NCBI GenBank assembly: GCA_029202485.1
Contig: CP119313.1
Span: forward strand, 4,650,001-4,714,000
DNA length: 64,000 bases
Reading direction: 5' to 3'
Source of the DNA: Candidatus Pedobacter colombiensis
GTDB taxonomy: Bacteria > Bacteroidota > Bacteroidia > Sphingobacteriales > Sphingobacteriaceae
In this document: positions 61,950 to 64,000 of the stretch, in pieces
Position numbering within the stretch: position 1 is the first letter of the stretch
Layout: every line of letters starts with the position of its first letter
The notes under the pieces: model-generated
The model's input: only the letters and a program-made list of their open reading frames with translations
Told to the model about the DNA's origin: nothing
Database searches by the model: none
Program-made: the position numbers and the translations under genes

Positions 61950-63614
61950 CTACCAACCGGTGTTTTGTTCGATTTTATTACCCGGTTTGTTTATCTCTGT
62001 AATTGGAAAAGGGAATAGGTAATGTTTTTCCTGGAATACCCTTAGTTTAGTTAAATTTTTAACCGTATAGGTTTTAACCCCGGTTACAGGATCCCTTACA
62101 ATCTCCATTTTCTTTATCGGATTGGTTGCGGTCGAGAATAAGTTAACGGCAAGTTTCCAGCGTTTTACATCCCAGTATCTGGCATCTTCAAATGCGAGTT
62201 CTACCCTACGCTCATGTCTGATGGCAGTACGCATATCTGTTTGTGATAAGCCTGTTGGTAGATCCGGCATTCCAGCACGTTTTCTTACCTTGTTTACGGC
62301 ATCATAAACAGTTGCATCCGCACCAAAAGCTTCGTTCTGCGCTTCGGCATAGTTTAAAAGCACTTCTGCATATCTAAATAATATCCAGTTCTGACCACTA
62401 GCAATATTAGCATCCGCCAGATTGATGCTTTCATCTGTAAATTTGCGCAGGTAATAACCTGTATTGGTAACCCATCCGGCAATGATACCGCCAGAAACGG
62501 TTAAGTCTACCCCCCCGTTGTACAATTGCAATGAACGACCGCGAAAAACGGAACCATCATAAAGTACGGTGGCAGCAAACCTTGGATCCCTACCTACATA
62601 CGGTTGCGTTTTATCATAACCTGATAGTACATCTGTAATTGGTAAACCGGTAGCCTGCATCTCATATTCATCAACCAGGTTCTGCGTAGGTAAAGTGCCT
62701 CCTCTGCCACCAAATGCTGGAGGCTGATTGTATGTATCAAATAAATGAGAGCGTTGCGCCTTGTCGCCATTAAACTGTATAGTAAGGATGACCTCATTGT
62801 TCATTTTATTGTTGTTGGCAAATACGCTGCTATAAGATGCCTGCAAAGCATAAGTTTTAAGGTCTATAACAGCTTTATTAGTGGTAGCAGCATCAGCCCA
62901 TCTGCCCGCATAAAGCTGTATACGTCCTTTCATCGCTAAAGCAGCACCTTTCGTAATTCTACCCCAGTCGCCAGTAGCATAAGTAACCGGCAAGTCAGCA
63001 GCTGCTGCAGTGAGTTCATTCACCAGGAAATCATTAAATTCATCCTTAGTAGGTTTAGCTACAAATGCAGATTCATCCAGGTCATTCTGGGCAGTAGTAA
63101 TGATCGGCACCGGGCCAAACCAGTTCATAAACTCAAAATAATAAAATGCCCTTAAAAATCTGATTTCGGCCTTCATCCTTTTATTCAGGTTTGGATCGCC
63201 GGGTACGGCATCAATTTTCGAAAGGAACATATTGGCTCTTCGGATATACATCCAACGTCCAAAACTTGTGGCAGTCCACATACCATTTAAAGGAGAGTTA
63301 CTTGAATCGTAAGCTCCATTCCAATAAGTATTGTATATGGTACTGTTTACCTCTCCGTCATCGGTAATATCTGAAAGCAGGTTACCAGTGAAGATGGATG
63401 AATTAGGGTGTGGGCCGGAAAAACCCGCATTCATTTGTGCATAAAAGTTTCCGGTATAAGTTAATACCATATCCTGGTTAGTCCACATCAGTGGATCAGT
63501 TACCTGATCCACTGGCGTAATATCTAATACTTTTTTACATGATGCAGTCAGCAATAATACCGCCGCCAATCCCATCATTATATATCTGTTTGTGATCAAT
63601 TTCATCTTTTTCAT
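61950..63614 (-). CDS. SusD/RagB family nutrient-binding lipoprotein
   Basis: A 554-residue outer-membrane lipoprotein that binds ligand for its SusC partner. The lipoprotein signal ends in LLLTASC (Cys about residue 26). The helical TPR-like body includes KAEIRFLRAFYYFEFMNWFGPVPI and MKGRIQLYAGRWADA, and the C-terminal RagB part contains WILFRYAEVLLNYAEAQNEA, VNKVRKRAGMP, IRHERRVELAFEDARYWDVKRW and LFPFPITEI. It follows susC by 10 bp. The ligand is unknown; the linked S9 peptidase points to peptides. Confidence 0.95.
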   Translation of the reverse strand: MKKMKLITNRYIMMGLAAVLLLTASCKKVLDITPVDQVTDPLMWTNQDMVLTYTGNFYAQMNAGFSGPHPNSSIFTGNLLSDITDDGEVNSTIYNTYWNGAYDSSNSPLNGMWTATSFGRWMYIRRANMFLSKIDAVPGDPNLNKRMKAEIRFLRAFYYFEFMNWFGPVPIITTAQNDLDESAFVAKPTKDEFNDFLVNELTAAAADLPVTYATGDWGRITKGAALAMKGRIQLYAGRWADAATTNKAVIDLKTYALQASYSSVFANNNKMNNEVILTIQFNGDKAQRSHLFDTYNQPPAFGGRGGTLPTQNLVDEYEMQATGLPITDVLSGYDKTQPYVGRDPRFAATVLYDGSVFRGRSLQLYNGGVDLTVSGGIIAGWVTNTGYYLRKFTDESINLADANIASGQNWILFRYAEVLLNYAEAQNEAFGADATVYDAVNKVRKRAGMPDLPTGLSQTDMRTAIRHERRVELAFEDARYWDVKRWKLAVNLFSTATNPIKKMEIVRDPVTGVKTYTVKNLTKLRVFQEKHYLFPFPITEINKPGNKIEQNTGW

Positions 63615-63624
63615 TTCCTTCTAT

Positions 63625-64000
63625 TTAGAAATTAACATTTACGCCAAATCCAACATTCTTTTGGGTTGGATAGAAACCAGCATTGGCACCAGCATTACCC
63701 AAACTTGGAGTTTCCGGATCTATCCCTCCCTGTACAGAAGTCCAGGTAAACAAGTTAGAGGCCTGCGCATATACTCTTATCTGCTTAACTTTTAACGCGT
63801 CTATCCATTTTTTTGGCAATTCGTAGCTCAGGCGTACATCTCTTAATCTCAGAAAGTCGTCTTTAATTAAAGTAGCATCCGATGATCTGGAATTATTTGT
63901 TGAACTGGCCAAGCGAGGATAAATTGCACTTTCATTGCCTGGTCTCCATGAATTATCGTAAATGTACTGCCAGGTAGAAGTCGTTGCGTACCTAATGTAT
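63625..64000 (-). CDS. SusC/RagA family TonB-dependent outer-membrane protein (C-terminal part)
   Basis: The minus-strand frame is open to base 64000, so only the last 124 codons are present and the start lies outside the window. The visible part has the typical SusC ending: DNSWRPGNESAIYPRL, then FLRLRDVRLSYELPKKW, VYAQASNLFTWTSVQGGIDPE, and the C-terminal strand GFGVNVNF with a final Phe for barrel assembly. It pairs with the SusD gene 10 bp downstream. The visible part belongs to the transport barrel; the plug domain is not seen. Confidence 0.93.
   Translation of the reverse strand, partial: YIRYATTSTWQYIYDNSWRPGNESAIYPRLASSTNNSRSSDATLIKDDFLRLRDVRLSYELPKKWIDALKVKQIRVYAQASNLFTWTSVQGGIDPETPSLGNAGANAGFYPTQKNVGFGVNVNF

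Overview
The window looks like a chromosomal segment of a Bacteroidota bacterium of the Sphingobacteriaceae, most like Pedobacter. The evidence is an AT-rich sequence, Bacteroidota-type -7 boxes (TAnnTTTG) before several genes, type IX secretion/gliding genes (gldB, sprE, gldKLMN), an ATP synthase operon without atpD/atpC, a SusC/SusD pair, DUF6266-like proteins and DUF4271. The genus is an inference from gene content. I see no tRNA, rRNA or CRISPR array.

Layout. 1-14948 is mostly housekeeping: serS (cut by the window start), rsmI, a PH/SHOCT protein, lnt, nadE, an outer-membrane barrel, gldB, comB, gcvT, a GT4 glycosyltransferase, rnhB, a lone peptide-type ABC permease, a GT2 glycosyltransferase, a flippase-like membrane protein and ruvC. 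The minus-strand genes from 14341 down to 7415 are tightly packed and could share transcripts. 14949-25610 looks like an accessory island: a relic of an XRE-type regulator, a three-gene minus-strand operon of two giant secreted RHS/Tc-like proteins and a small membrane protein that is a candidate immunity factor, and a complete group II intron. The intron has group IIC hallmarks: a CGC triad in domain V and insertion directly behind a Rho-independent terminator.

25611-34778 carries a small membrane protein, a MuiA-like protein, a DUF4143-type AAA ATPase whose promoter sits between two mirror-image dyads, and the operon atpZ-atpI-like-atpB-E-F-H-A-G. 34877-48601 holds sprE, a class A penicillin-binding protein, uvrC, gldK-L-M-N, hemD and DUF4271; with gldB this forms a large part of the type IX secretion/gliding set.

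48677-64000 holds a universal stress protein, an intergenic array with a strict 11-bp period (49634-49820) ahead of two tandem DUF6266-like genes, a class A beta-lactamase, two tandem Wzi/RemB-like outer-membrane proteins, an ABC-F protein, an esterase, and a susC-susD-tlpA-S9 peptidase locus that suggests peptide uptake and degradation.

The most unusual observation is the 11-bp phased array with its terminator-like hairpin in front of the DUF6266 pair. Next are the RHS operon with its coupled membrane protein, and the AAA ATPase promoter between paired dyads.
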